DNA of 46,442 nt, taken from NCBI RefSeq assembly GCF_007992175.1, contig NZ_BJZT01000045.1, positions 1 through 46,442 on the forward strand, written 5' to 3'. The DNA comes from Methylobacterium haplocladii. Lineage in GTDB: Bacteria; Pseudomonadota; Alphaproteobacteria; Rhizobiales; Beijerinckiaceae. A program made the translations under genes and the position numbers. Of this stretch, positions 8,230 to 15,766 are shown in pieces (positions within the stretch are counted from its first letter, which is position 1; every line of letters starts with the position of its first letter). The notes beneath the pieces are model-generated. The model was not told the origin of the DNA and made no database searches. It worked only from the letters and a program-made list of their open reading frames with translations.

Positions 8230-8674
8230 TTTCCCCAGCCCTTGTCGTGTGGCGTCCCCGTTGACCGGGGTCTGCCAGGACATTCGACGGGTGGGGCAAG
8301 CTGGGCAATTGCCGGCGCGGCACAATCGCCCGCGCTATCAGCGTTTGATGAAAGTTGACCGGGCGCGTGGTGTTCCCGCAACAGATTTTTGATGCAAATT
8401 CAGAGGTTTAGGGAGTTATAGGCAGAAGTTTTGGGATAATGTGGTAAGATCCGATACCGCAATTGGTTCGAAGATTTTTTGGGATTATCGAGGCCTCTCG
8501 GTCGTGGTGTCTGCAGTCGATTTCAGGGAATCAATGCGGAAACACGACGTAATGCGCGCAGCAGTTAGAACGCGTTCGCAGACTCGACGGGCAGAACGAG
8601 CCGACATCGGCGGCTCGTCGCATGATGACTGACACGGATATCGGTCAAGTCCGGTCGGACCGCTCAACGACGCG
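8230..8674. other. AT-rich spacer between lutG and lutH (probable lutH control region)
   Basis: A 445-base gap without a supported gene, on the 5' side of lutH. The stretch of about 8380-8530 is clearly more AT-rich than its surroundings, as expected for a promoter region. An 8-bp inverted repeat (8596-8603 with 8611-8618) near the end of lutG may act as a weak terminator. The 13-bp site shared with the lutB spacer is listed separately. I could not assign a convincing -35/-10 pair. Confidence 0.5.
8337..8349 (-). promoter_or_regulatory. Shared lut-spacer motif, copy 1 (upstream of lutH)
   Basis: The 13 bases ATCAGCGTTTGAT (plus strand) have the dyad ATCA-N5-TGAT. They lie 108 bases upstream of the lutH start. 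The same 13 bases occur 103 bases upstream of lutB. The conservation and similar placement suggest a transcription-factor site, but no regulator is known for it. Confidence 0.4.
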
Positions 8675-9301
8675 CTAAAGCTTCGCCTGGATCTTCCGAG
8701 CGAGATCGCCGAGGCGCTGTTCCAACAGCGTCGGCACTTCACAGACATAGGTCACCGACTTGTTGCGCTCGTCGAAGATGCGGCGGTCCCAATTGAAGGC
8801 GGTTTCGAGGTCGGTGCCTTCCTTGGTCGCGACCTTGGTGGCATCTTCGGCCGGTCCGTCGCGGGTCTCGCTGACTTTGTCGGCCTCCTCGCGGATGCGC
8901 TTGGCGAGCCGTTGTTGCCCCTGCGCATAGCGGATGATGCCGCTGACCACGGTGTTGCGCTCACCGTTGATGACCTCGAACACGCCCGCGAAGACCCGTG
9001 TCAGGCGCTTGTCCTTCTCGTCCTTGTCTTTGATATCCTTGACGAAATCGTCGAGCAGGCCGTCGACCTCGCTCAGCTCCGTCCGCCGGGATGCCAGTTT
9101 GCGGGCCAGCTGTGCCGCCTCGCGGTCGTTGCCCCATTCGCCGACGGCCATCAGGTCGGGGCCGGTCCAAAACGAGCCGTAGCCCAGCGTCGGTACCTTG
9201 CGCTGGGCGCAGGGCCAATCGGGGTCCGGCTTCGGCTGCGCGAGAGCCGGCAGCGTCGCCAAAGCGAGACCGAAGGTGGCGGCGAGGAGAGGACGGAGCA
9301 T
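8675..9301 (-). CDS. lutG: Exported protein of the lanthanide cluster (LutG)
   Basis: A 208-residue protein with a clear signal peptide (MLRPLLAATFGLALATLPALA-Q), hence periplasmic. The mature part begins DPDWPCAQRKVPTLGYG with C31, has a long charged helical middle (about 80-170) and a second Cys (C187) in TYVCEVP, so one disulfide may join the two ends. No enzymatic motif is recognised. The identification as LutG rests on its place between the ABC permease and the TonB receptor, as in M. extorquens, where the exported protein has no known biochemical role. The open frame runs far upstream of the chosen start, but only the start at 9301 gives a signal peptide. It lies 20 bases after lutF. 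Confidence 0.82.
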   Translation of the reverse strand: MLRPLLAATFGLALATLPALAQPKPDPDWPCAQRKVPTLGYGSFWTGPDLMAVGEWGNDREAAQLARKLASRRTELSEVDGLLDDFVKDIKDKDEKDKRLTRVFAGVFEVINGERNTVVSGIIRYAQGQQRLAKRIREEADKVSETRDGPAEDATKVATKEGTDLETAFNWDRRIFDERNKSVTYVCEVPTLLEQRLGDLARKIQAKL

Positions 9302-9321
9302 AGATCGATCCACGTCTGGGC

Positions 9322-10221
9322 TCAGCTCGCCTCGCCTGCCGGTCCACCGCGCCGGGCCATGATGCCGCGGCCGGGATCGTAGGCGATGACGGCCATGGTG
9401 AAGAACACGAGGCCGGTTCCGATGACCACCGCGCAGGCGACGGGCTCGAACTTCGCGTAGAGGGCGAAGCGGACCAGCTCGACCGCGTGCGAGAACGGGT
9501 TGGCCTCGCAGATCCAGTAGAGCGTCTCGCTCGACTCCCGGATCCGCCAGAGCGGATATAGGGCGGAAGAGGCGAAGAACATCGGGAAGATCACGAAGTT
9601 CATGATGCTGGCGAAGTTCTCTAGCTGCTTCACCAGGGAGGACAGGAACAGCCCGATCGCGCCGAGCATCAGCCCGGCCGCAAGGAACGCCGGTAGCGCC
9701 GTTAGGTAGCCGAGCGGCGGGATGTCGGTTTCCCAAAACCAAGCCACGGCGAGGAAGGCGTAGGCCTGAACCACCGAGACCGAGACACCCGCGACGAGCT
9801 TGGCGAAGAGCAGCGTCCAGCGCGGATAGGGCGAGGTCAGCAGCACCTTCATCGAGCCCACCTCGCGGTCGTAGACCATCGAGAGCGAGGACTGCATGCC
9901 GTTGAAGAGCTGGATCATCACGGCGAGGCCGGGCACGACGTAGACCTCGTAGAGAACGTAGGTCTCGTAGGGCGGCACGATCGAGACACCGAGCGTGTTG
10001 CGGAAGCCCGCCGCGAAGATGAACAGCCAGACCAGCGGCCGCACCAGCGCCGAGAAGAACCGCTCCTTCTGATTGAAGAAGCGCAGCAGCTCGCGCCGGA
10101 CGATGCCGCCGAGCGCCCGCAGGTAGCCGACGAAATCGAGCCGGCCCAGATGCGGCATCGGCCTGACGGCCTCGCCCGCAGGCGGGCTGCCGGCGACGGC
10201 TGGGTTCGAGGTGTTGCTCAT
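9322..10221 (-). CDS. lutF: ABC-2 type permease of the lanthanide transporter
   Basis: A 299-residue integral membrane protein of the ABC-2 family with six hydrophobic helices between about residues 60 and 290. The family landmarks include SLSMVYDREVGSMKVLLTSPYPRWTLLFAK and the late NPFSHAVELVRFAL motif, as in permeases of PQQ-alcohol-dehydrogenase-associated ABC systems (PedC-like). With LutE and LutA it should move lanthanide, or a lanthanide-bound ligand, across the inner membrane; ABC-2 permeases are often exporters, so direction is taken from the genetics of M. extorquens. The start at 10221 overlaps the lutE stop by four bases (ATGA), implying translational coupling. Confidence 0.87.
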   Translation of the reverse strand: MSNTSNPAVAGSPPAGEAVRPMPHLGRLDFVGYLRALGGIVRRELLRFFNQKERFFSALVRPLVWLFIFAAGFRNTLGVSIVPPYETYVLYEVYVVPGLAVMIQLFNGMQSSLSMVYDREVGSMKVLLTSPYPRWTLLFAKLVAGVSVSVVQAYAFLAVAWFWETDIPPLGYLTALPAFLAAGLMLGAIGLFLSSLVKQLENFASIMNFVIFPMFFASSALYPLWRIRESSETLYWICEANPFSHAVELVRFALYAKFEPVACAVVIGTGLVFFTMAVIAYDPGRGIMARRGGPAGEAS

Positions 10222-10988
10222 GCGGCGACCTTCGGCGATGCGCCCTTGACGGGTTCGGCGACCAACCGGCGGAACGTTGCCTCCAGGGTCTCGCCCGCCG
10301 TTCCGATCTGGCCGGCGAGGCCGCGCGCGACGATCCGGCCCTTGTGCAGCACCACGACATCGTCCTCGGACGAGATCTCCTCGAAGATGTGGGTCGCCCA
10401 CAGTACCGACAGCCCCTCCTCCCGCACCAGCGCGCGGACGATGCCGACGATGTCGGCGCGCGACTCGAGATCGAGCCCGACGGTGGGCTCGTCGAGGAGC
10501 AGCAGGCGCGGCTCGTGGATCAGCGAGCGGGCAATCTCGATGCGGCGCGACTGGCCGCCGGACAGCGTGCGGATCTTGTCGTTGCGCCGGTCGGCGAGGC
10601 CGACGCGGTTCAGGAGCACGTCGATGCGGTCTCGTGCGGCGCGGCGTGCGATGCCATGCAGGCTCGCATGGTAAAAGAGGTTCTGCGCGACGGTGAGATC
10701 GGTATCCAGCGTGCGCGCCTGGAAGACCACGCCGAGACGGGCGAGCGCGCGGGACGGCTCACGATCGAGGGGGTGGCCGAGAATCGAGACCCGGCCGTTC
10801 TGGTTGCTGTAGAGCCGCGTCACCACGGAGAAGAGCGTGGTCTTGCCGGCGCCGTTCGGTCCGAGCAGCGCGGTGAAGCGTCCGCGCCCGACCTGCAGCG
10901 ACACGTTCGACAGCGCCGCGCGCTGGCCGAAATGGTGGCTGACGTCGGCGATGTCGAGGGCGGCGCCCTCACGCGGATCGGCGCTCAT
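10218..10988 (-). CDS. lutE: ABC transporter ATPase of the lanthanide transporter
   Basis: A 256-residue ABC ATPase with Walker A GPNGAGKTT (43-51), Q-loop FQAR (about 89-92), signature LSGGQSRR (142-149), Walker B LLLLDEPTVGLD (162-173) and switch His in WATHIFEE. It belongs to the branch seen next to PQQ-dependent alcohol dehydrogenase systems. It powers the LutF permease in the inner membrane. ATGA overlaps at both ends (lutD stop/lutE start at 10985-10988, lutE stop/lutF start at 10218-10221) show a tightly packed lutD-E-F block. The ATG at 10988 is chosen for that overlap; longer upstream frames would read into lutD. Confidence 0.9.
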   Translation of the reverse strand: MSADPREGAALDIADVSHHFGQRAALSNVSLQVGRGRFTALLGPNGAGKTTLFSVVTRLYSNQNGRVSILGHPLDREPSRALARLGVVFQARTLDTDLTVAQNLFYHASLHGIARRAARDRIDVLLNRVGLADRRNDKIRTLSGGQSRRIEIARSLIHEPRLLLLDEPTVGLDLESRADIVGIVRALVREEGLSVLWATHIFEEISSEDDVVVLHKGRIVARGLAGQIGTAGETLEATFRRLVAEPVKGASPKVAA

Positions 10989-11386
10989 TTCAAGGCCCGC
11001 CTGGCGTCGCCGACGGCGTCGAGACACTCGTCGAACTCGCCCTCCTTCTGCTCGCGCTCGGCGACCTTCAGGGCCTTGCGGAGCTTGGCGAGGACGGGTT
11101 CTGCTGGGGCTTTCGCGATCTCGGATTGGATCATCGCGATGTCGGCCGCGCACTCGGACTTGTCGTCGGCGAGCGCCGGGTCGGCGACGAACAGCGCTGC
11201 CGAAACCAGCGCTCCAGCGAAAATCCTCTCCCGTCTGCGGGAGAGGATAGCCCGCGAAGCGGGTCGGGAGAGGGTTGCGACCTCTCCGGAACCGGCGCTC
11301 CCCTCTCCCGACCCTCGCTGACGCGAGGGCCACCCTCCCCCGCAAAGGGGGCAGGGGTTGGTGTCGAGCTTCGTCACCGTGCCCAT
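10985..11386 (-). CDS. lutD: Small exported helical protein (LutD) with repeat-derived N-terminal extension
   Basis: The conserved part is residues about 55-133: a hydrophobic signal segment (RIFAGALVSAALFVADPALA) followed by a 60-residue mature helical protein with two cysteines (SECAADIA and FDECLDA) that could close a helical hairpin. In front of it are about 45 residues translated from a palindromic repeat (11225-11355), with no other ATG, GTG or TTG start in frame between the repeat and the signal segment. The ATG at 11386 shares its A with the lutC stop (TGATG), so lutD appears translationally coupled to lutC through the repeat. The function is unknown; assignment is by position in the lut cluster. 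Confidence 0.7.
   Translation of the reverse strand: MGTVTKLDTNPCPLCGGGWPSRQRGSGEGSAGSGEVATLSRPASRAILSRRRERIFAGALVSAALFVADPALADDKSECAADIAMIQSEIAKAPAEPVLAKLRKALKVAEREQKEGEFDECLDAVGDARRALK
11225..11355. repeat. GC-rich palindromic repeat inside the start of lutD
   Basis: A cluster of hairpins of the CTCTCCC-GGGAGAG type. Examples are a 10-bp stem with TCTG loop at 11225-11248, CCCGC-GAA-GCGGG just after it, and CCCTCGC-TGAC-GCGAGGG further on. Related units occur at 27649-27793, 40623-40832, 43766-43799 and 19236-19257. This copy lies within the lutD reading frame. Confidence 0.75.
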
Positions 11387-11817
11387 CACTTCACCGAAAT
11401 CGTGCCGGTAAGACCCTTGGCCTCCAGGCCTTGCGAATACCACTTGTACTCGCCCGGCTTGATCGCGACGAATTCGATGGCGATCTCGCCGGGATCGTCG
11501 AACTCCAGGTGATCCGGCGGGCCGCTGCCGTGGATTTCCTTGTGCTCGATGACGATCTGGTTGAACCAGATGTTGCGGAAGAACTCGGGCGCGTAGAACT
11601 TGTATTCCTGGTGCCCCTTGGCGACGATGCGCAGCCGATAGGCCTTGCCGGCCTCCAGCTCGATGTCCTTGTTCTCCACCACGAAGTCGTTGCCGTCCTC
11701 GTTGCCGAGCACGAGGTCCGGCAGGTTCTGGCGCTTCTTGGTGAGGTCGAGCGCCGTGGCCGGTGCGGCCAGGCAAAGCAACGCTCCGAACAGCGCGGCA
11801 AGTTTCAACGCCTTCAT
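11386..11817 (-). CDS. lutC: Exported cupredoxin-like protein without a copper site (LutC)
   Basis: A 143-residue periplasmic protein with signal peptide MKALKLAALFGALLCLAAPA-TA. The mature part looks like a single cupredoxin-type beta-sandwich: an acidic early segment (GNEDGNDFVVENKDIELEAG), KFYAPEFFRN in the middle and the closing strand pattern GEYKWYSQGLEAKGLTGTISVK split by a glycine-rich turn. The Cys-x-His-x-Met loop that binds type-1 copper is absent. Several His and acidic residues (KGHQEYKF, EHKEIHGSG, PDHLEFDD) could bind another metal. A strong ribosome site (CAGGAGGGAACGG) precedes the ATG. It follows lutB by 53 bases and is coupled to lutD. Function in M. extorquens LutC is unknown. 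Confidence 0.8.
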   Translation of the reverse strand: MKALKLAALFGALLCLAAPATALDLTKKRQNLPDLVLGNEDGNDFVVENKDIELEAGKAYRLRIVAKGHQEYKFYAPEFFRNIWFNQIVIEHKEIHGSGPPDHLEFDDPGEIAIEFVAIKPGEYKWYSQGLEAKGLTGTISVK

Positions 11818-11870
11818 TCCGTTCCCTCCTGCCGCCGTTTGTCGGCGGTCCGATGCTTCGACGCGCTGAA

Positions 11871-12857
11871 CTACTTCTTCGAGATGGCCACACCCCACGG
11901 GAGCAGCCCGGTCTGGATGCTCTTGATCACCTTCAACGACTCGACGTCGATCACCGAGACGTCGTTCGAGGTGCCATTGGTCGTGTAGAGCTGCTTCTCG
12001 TCCGGCGTGAAGGCGAGCTGCCAGACGCGTTGGCCGACCGGCAGATACTTTTCCACTTCGTAGGTCTTGGTGTTGACCACCGCGACGCGGTTGGCCGGCC
12101 CGAGCGCCACGAAGGCCTTCGAGCCGTCCTTGGTGATCCGAACGCCGACGGGCTGGATCTGCTCGTCGTTCACGCTCGGGATCTTGAAGGTGACCTTCTT
12201 GACGACCTTGCGGGTGGCGACGTCGATCACGGAGACCGTGCCGCCGACCTCCGCCGAAACCCACAGCATCTTGCCGTCGCTCGTGAACTCGGCGAAGCGC
12301 GGGCGCGCGTCGACCAGCACGTTGTCGATCACCTCGAAGGTCTTGGTGTCGATGAAGTGGGCCATGTTGGTGGTCTCGGAGGTGTTCACGAGAACCTTGC
12401 CGTCCGGCGACAGGCCCATGCCCTCCGGCTCCACGCCGACCGGGACCTCGGCCAGCACCTTATTCTTCTCGATGTCGAGGATGGTGACCTGGCTGTCGTC
12501 CTCGTTGGCGACGTAGAGCGGGTTGCCGCTGGCACCGAGGATGAACTGCTCCGGGTCGGGACCGGAGCGCAGCGAGCGCACGACCTTGCCGGTGGCGGTG
12601 TCGAGGACGTCGATGCGGTCGTCGTCGCTGGCGCAGACGAAGAGCTCCTTGTCGTCCTTCGAAAGCGTGATCCCGCGCGGGCGTCGTCCGACCTTCCAGG
12701 TGCCGGTGACGGTCATGGTTGCGGTGTCGATGACGGTGACCGAGTTGCCCTTCTCGTTCGACACGTAGGCGGTGAACGCCTCTGCGGCACCCGACAGCCC
12801 GAGCCAAATTCCGGCGAGCACCGCAACGCTCACGCTCGCCTTCAAGCGACCGCTCAT
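11871..12857 (-). CDS. lutB: Exported YVTN beta-propeller protein (LutB)
   Basis: A 328-residue periplasmic seven-bladed beta-propeller of the YVTN type, similar to the propeller proteins linked to PQQ-dependent alcohol metabolism. The signal peptide is MSGRLKASVSVAVLAGIWLG..., cleaved near AEA-F. The repeats include AYVSNEKGNSVTVIDT, LYVANEDDSQVTILDI, LWVSAEVGGTVSVIDV and YTTNGTSNDVSVIDV, spaced about 42 residues apart. Such propellers usually bind partner proteins or small ligands; the role in lanthanide uptake is not established. The ATG at 12857 is preferred over the one two codons upstream because the GGGAGG ribosome site is six bases from it and directly abuts the other. A 135-base spacer separates it from lutA. 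Confidence 0.86.
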   Translation of the reverse strand: MSGRLKASVSVAVLAGIWLGLSGAAEAFTAYVSNEKGNSVTVIDTATMTVTGTWKVGRRPRGITLSKDDKELFVCASDDDRIDVLDTATGKVVRSLRSGPDPEQFILGASGNPLYVANEDDSQVTILDIEKNKVLAEVPVGVEPEGMGLSPDGKVLVNTSETTNMAHFIDTKTFEVIDNVLVDARPRFAEFTSDGKMLWVSAEVGGTVSVIDVATRKVVKKVTFKIPSVNDEQIQPVGVRITKDGSKAFVALGPANRVAVVNTKTYEVEKYLPVGQRVWQLAFTPDEKQLYTTNGTSNDVSVIDVESLKVIKSIQTGLLPWGVAISKK

Positions 12858-12959
12858 CCGCATCCTCCCTGTCGCGCACGCTGTTTCGCGCATTCGCTCC
12901 GGCGATCTAGCGCATTTTCCCCGCAGGAACATTCGCCTTTGCCCAAGCCCGCTTGAAAC

Positions 12960-12972
12960 ATCAGCGTTTGAT
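12960..12972 (-). promoter_or_regulatory. Shared lut-spacer motif, copy 2 (between lutA and lutB)
   Basis: The same 13 bases, ATCAGCGTTTGAT with dyad ATCA-N5-TGAT, lie 103 bases upstream of the lutB start and 20 bases past the lutA stop. The copy has the same orientation relative to its gene as the one upstream of lutH, suggesting that lutB-G may have its own regulated promoter. Confidence 0.4.
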
Positions 12973-12992
12973 TGCCGCACGATGCGGCGTCT

Positions 12993-14255
12993 TCAGTTGA
13001 ACTTGCAGGTCGTCTCGGGCTGGTCGACCCCCAGCGTGTCGAGCGGCGTGCGCTGGTGGATGAAGCCCTGTTCGGGCGCCACCGAGACCATCGCCTTCGG
13101 CTGAACGACGATGATCGGCTGGCGCAGCTGGTGGTCCCAGGGGCGGTAGCTCAGCGAGACGCCCTTGTAGGCCGGCAGGCTGAAGGCGGGATCGGTGAAA
13201 TACGGAACGAGCGTCGCGGCGTCGGTGGTCTTCTTCTGCGTTCCGGCCTCCCCGACGGTGCGCACGCCCGCCCAAGCCTGGTAGTCGAGCGGGCGCATCA
13301 GGCGGCCCGTGAGGCGGCGGAAGCGGTTCTGCGCCTGGGCTGCCCCCCAGGTCTCCAGGGTCGGATGCCAAGTCGTCGCCACCAGCCCGGCCGTGCCGGC
13401 GACGGGCCGCGGGTCGACCGTGCGGTAGGGGACGTACTCGCCCCAATCCTGCTCCTCGTCGGCGACGACGGCGAGGTCGTAGTCGAGGCCGCGGGTGAAC
13501 ACCATCGCCTCGGCCCGCGTCGGCGTGTCGCCGCGCGCCTTCATCAGCGGGCCGAACGTCCAGGGCTTTTCGGCTGTGATCTTGAGCCCGAACTTCCTGG
13601 CCGAGTTCTTCATGGCCTCGGCGTAGGCCTTGTCCCGGTCACTCGGGCCGACAATGAGAAACACCTTCCGCCAGCGCATCAGCGTCATGTATTGCGCGAT
13701 CGCGTCGGTCTGCATCGCGCGACTGGGAATGGTGTGGAAGACGTTGGCGCGGCAATCGGCCCCGCGCAGGGCGTCGTCCGGCGAGCCGGCGTTGAAGACT
13801 GCCGCGCCGTCGCCCTTGAGCGCGTCGGCGACGGCCAGCACCTCGGCGGCGGGCAGCGACACCACGAAGTACTTCACGCCCTTGGCCGCAAGTTCCTTGG
13901 CGGCGTCGACGGCACTCTTGCCCTCCTCCAGCGCGACCTCGTCGAGGGTGTAGGTCTGCTTGGTGAAGCGGCCGGTGGTGTTGTTGTCCTTCACCGCCAT
14001 ACGTGCGCCGGCGACGCCGAGGTCTTCCGGCTCGGCCTCGGCATCGTAGGAGGACGGCGCCGGGACCGGGCGGTAGAGGAACGCCACATGCGTCTCGCTG
14101 CCCGGCATCGCTGCGGGCGGCTGGGCATTCGGCGAACCGGGCGGCGGTTCGCCGGTCTCGGCTTTCGGCTCCTGGGCGGCCACCCCGGGCGGGCCGCCGA
14201 GACAGACGGCGAAAGCGAACGGAACGGCGAGGAGGCGAAGGTCGGAGAGAGGCAT
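12993..14255 (-). CDS. lutA: Periplasmic substrate-binding protein of the lanthanide ABC transporter
   Basis: A 420-residue exported binding protein of the branched-chain amino-acid-binding (type I periplasmic binding) fold. The signal peptide is MPLSDLRLLAVPFAFAVCLG... ending near VAA-Q. A Pro-rich linker (about 32-50) precedes two alpha/beta lobes: one with KGVKYFVVSLPAAEVLAVADAL and the sequence VFNAGSPDDALRG, the other with FLIVGPSDRDKAYAEAM and VVADEEQDWGEYVPYR. It resembles the substrate-binding subunits of ABC systems beside PQQ-dependent alcohol dehydrogenases. It is the first gene of the cluster and divergent from the DUF2380-like gene. An ATG seven codons upstream (14276) is an alternative start; neither has a strong ribosome site. 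Confidence 0.87.
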   Translation of the reverse strand: MPLSDLRLLAVPFAFAVCLGGPPGVAAQEPKAETGEPPPGSPNAQPPAAMPGSETHVAFLYRPVPAPSSYDAEAEPEDLGVAGARMAVKDNNTTGRFTKQTYTLDEVALEEGKSAVDAAKELAAKGVKYFVVSLPAAEVLAVADALKGDGAAVFNAGSPDDALRGADCRANVFHTIPSRAMQTDAIAQYMTLMRWRKVFLIVGPSDRDKAYAEAMKNSARKFGLKITAEKPWTFGPLMKARGDTPTRAEAMVFTRGLDYDLAVVADEEQDWGEYVPYRTVDPRPVAGTAGLVATTWHPTLETWGAAQAQNRFRRLTGRLMRPLDYQAWAGVRTVGEAGTQKKTTDAATLVPYFTDPAFSLPAYKGVSLSYRPWDHQLRQPIIVVQPKAMVSVAPEQGFIHQRTPLDTLGVDQPETTCKFN

Positions 14256-14473
14256 GCCGGCGGACGCTAACAACATCTCGGCCCTGCCCTCAACGGCTGA
14301 TGCATAAGGATCTTCTAAGCTCTCAGCGCCGTGCTGCGCTTGCCGCATCGCGGCAATTTGAGCGCATTGGGCAGGGAGTCCCGACGGCCGGGAGTTGCCA
14401 AACCCTCCTCGCGCACAAGCTATTCGTCAGCGACGGCCCATTGTCTGCCGCCGCGTTCGACGAGACATCGCCC

Positions 14474-15013
14474 ATGACCCAGCGCCCGATGCGCGTTCTC
14501 CGCCGCCTCGCACTTGCCTCCTCGGTGTTGGCACCCCTGCTGCCGGCGACCGTCATGGCCGAGGGCGGGCGGAAGGCGGCGATCTTTGCCGTAGAACTCG
14601 ACGATCCCAGCCTGCCCTATGGCCGCAAGGCGCCTCCCGCCCAGCTGAAGCGCCTCGATCTCGCCACCGACGAGTTGCGCAAGCAACTGGTGGACAAGGG
14701 CGGCCTCGAACTCGTCGACCTCGCCGGACAGGCCGAGGAGATCAAGAAGCAGGCGCCGCTATTCAAGTGCAACGGATGCACCGGCGACATCGCCAAGGCG
14801 GCCGGCGCCGAGCTCATGGTGACGGGGGTTGCGGAGAAGGGCTCGGCACAGCTCTTCAACCTGACCGTGACGATTGCCGAGGCTGCGTCCGGAAGGATCG
14901 TGCGTCAGGGCCTCGTCGTGATAAGGGCCAACACCGACGACGACTGGATGCACGCCGTGCGCTCGGTCGTGAAGAACCGCCTCCTCGCCGAGCCGCTGCC
15001 GAACCGCTCCTGA
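14474..15013 (+). CDS. Exported DUF2380-like protein
   Basis: A 179-residue protein with a signal peptide (RRLALASSVLAPLLPATVMA-EGG) and a compact alpha/beta domain. Features include FAVELDDPSLPYG at about 38-50, a C99-x2-C102 pair in FKCNGCTGD, and GAELMVTGVAEKGSAQLFNL followed by RIVRQGLVVIRANTDDDWMHA. This layout fits the DUF2380 family of exported proteins, whose function is unknown. The gene is divergent from lutA (218-base shared control region) and is followed 34 bases later by mfnB. The ATG at 14474 is chosen for the signal peptide; an ATG five codons later is also possible. Confidence 0.72.
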   Translation: MTQRPMRVLRRLALASSVLAPLLPATVMAEGGRKAAIFAVELDDPSLPYGRKAPPAQLKRLDLATDELRKQLVDKGGLELVDLAGQAEEIKKQAPLFKCNGCTGDIAKAAGAELMVTGVAEKGSAQLFNLTVTIAEAASGRIVRQGLVVIRANTDDDWMHAVRSVVKNRLLAEPLPNRS

Positions 15014-15047
15014 TCGGCGACCGGCGCCCCGCGATCACCGAGTCCCG

Positions 15048-15764
15048 ATGCGTCCCGATCTCGAACCCAAGCCGATCCGCCCCCGTCTCCTCGTCAGCGT
15101 CCGCGACGCGGACGAAGCCGCCCTCGCCTGTGCCTCGGGCGCCGATCTGGTGGATGCCAAGGATCCCGAGAACGGGGCGCTCGGTGCTCTGCCCGTCGAG
15201 ATCGTGCGAGGCATCGTCGCCCGTGTCGGCGCGCGGGTGGCCACGAGCGCCGTCGCGGGCGAGCCCGACGAGGAGGCTTCCCTGGCGGGATGTGTCGCTG
15301 CCATGGCTGACACGGGCGTCGACTACGTGAAGGTCGCCGTGTGGCCGGGGCAGAGCGACGCGGCTCTGCAGGCGGCTGCCGAGGCCGCGAGCGGGCGGTT
15401 GATCGGCGTGTTGTTCGCGGAAGACGGTCTCGCGCTCGATGCGCTGGCACGGCTGTCTGCGGCCGGGTTTCGCGGCGCGATGATCGACACGCGGGGCAAG
15501 ACCGGACGCCGCCTCGGCGATTGGCTCGCCTCCGACCATCTCGCCGCCTTCGTCGCGACGTGCCGAACGCACGGTCTGCTATCGGGACTGGCCGGATCGC
15601 TCAGCGTGGACGACGTATCGACGCTTGCTGCGCACGAACCGGGCTATCTCGGCTTTCGGGGCGGCCTGTGCCGCGATGGCGACCGGCGCAACGCGCTCGA
15701 TCCGGTGCGTGTGAGCGCCGCGGTCGAAGCTTTCCGCGCCCTCGGTCGGCGCGACGCGGCGTGA
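15048..15764 (+). CDS. mfnB: (5-formylfuran-3-yl)methyl phosphate synthase, MfnB
   Basis: A 238-residue TIM-barrel enzyme of the DUF556/MfnB family that condenses two molecules of glyceraldehyde 3-phosphate into the furan precursor of methanofuran or methylofuran. The expected lysines are in place: K38 in DLVDAKDPENGALG, K95 in VDYVKVAVWPG and K151 in MIDTRGKTGRRL; the first matches the Schiff-base lysine of the archaeal enzyme by its motif. Length is usual for the family. In methylotrophs the cofactor carries formyl groups in the formyltransferase/hydrolase complex. The kinase gene begins three bases past the stop, so co-transcription with the next three genes is very likely. Confidence 0.9.
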   Translation: MRPDLEPKPIRPRLLVSVRDADEAALACASGADLVDAKDPENGALGALPVEIVRGIVARVGARVATSAVAGEPDEEASLAGCVAAMADTGVDYVKVAVWPGQSDAALQAAAEAASGRLIGVLFAEDGLALDALARLSAAGFRGAMIDTRGKTGRRLGDWLASDHLAAFVATCRTHGLLSGLAGSLSVDDVSTLAAHEPGYLGFRGGLCRDGDRRNALDPVRVSAAVEAFRALGRRDAA

Positions 15765-15766
15765 CG

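Noticed and set aside
5653..8358. Plus-strand open frames opposite lutH
   Set aside because: They are shadows of a confidently identified TonB receptor, with Val/Asp/Arg/Gly-rich translations and no recognisable protein features.
8596..8618. Inverted repeat after lutG as a strong terminator
   Set aside because: The stem is only 8 bp with a 7-base loop and no T-run follows; noted in the spacer entry only.
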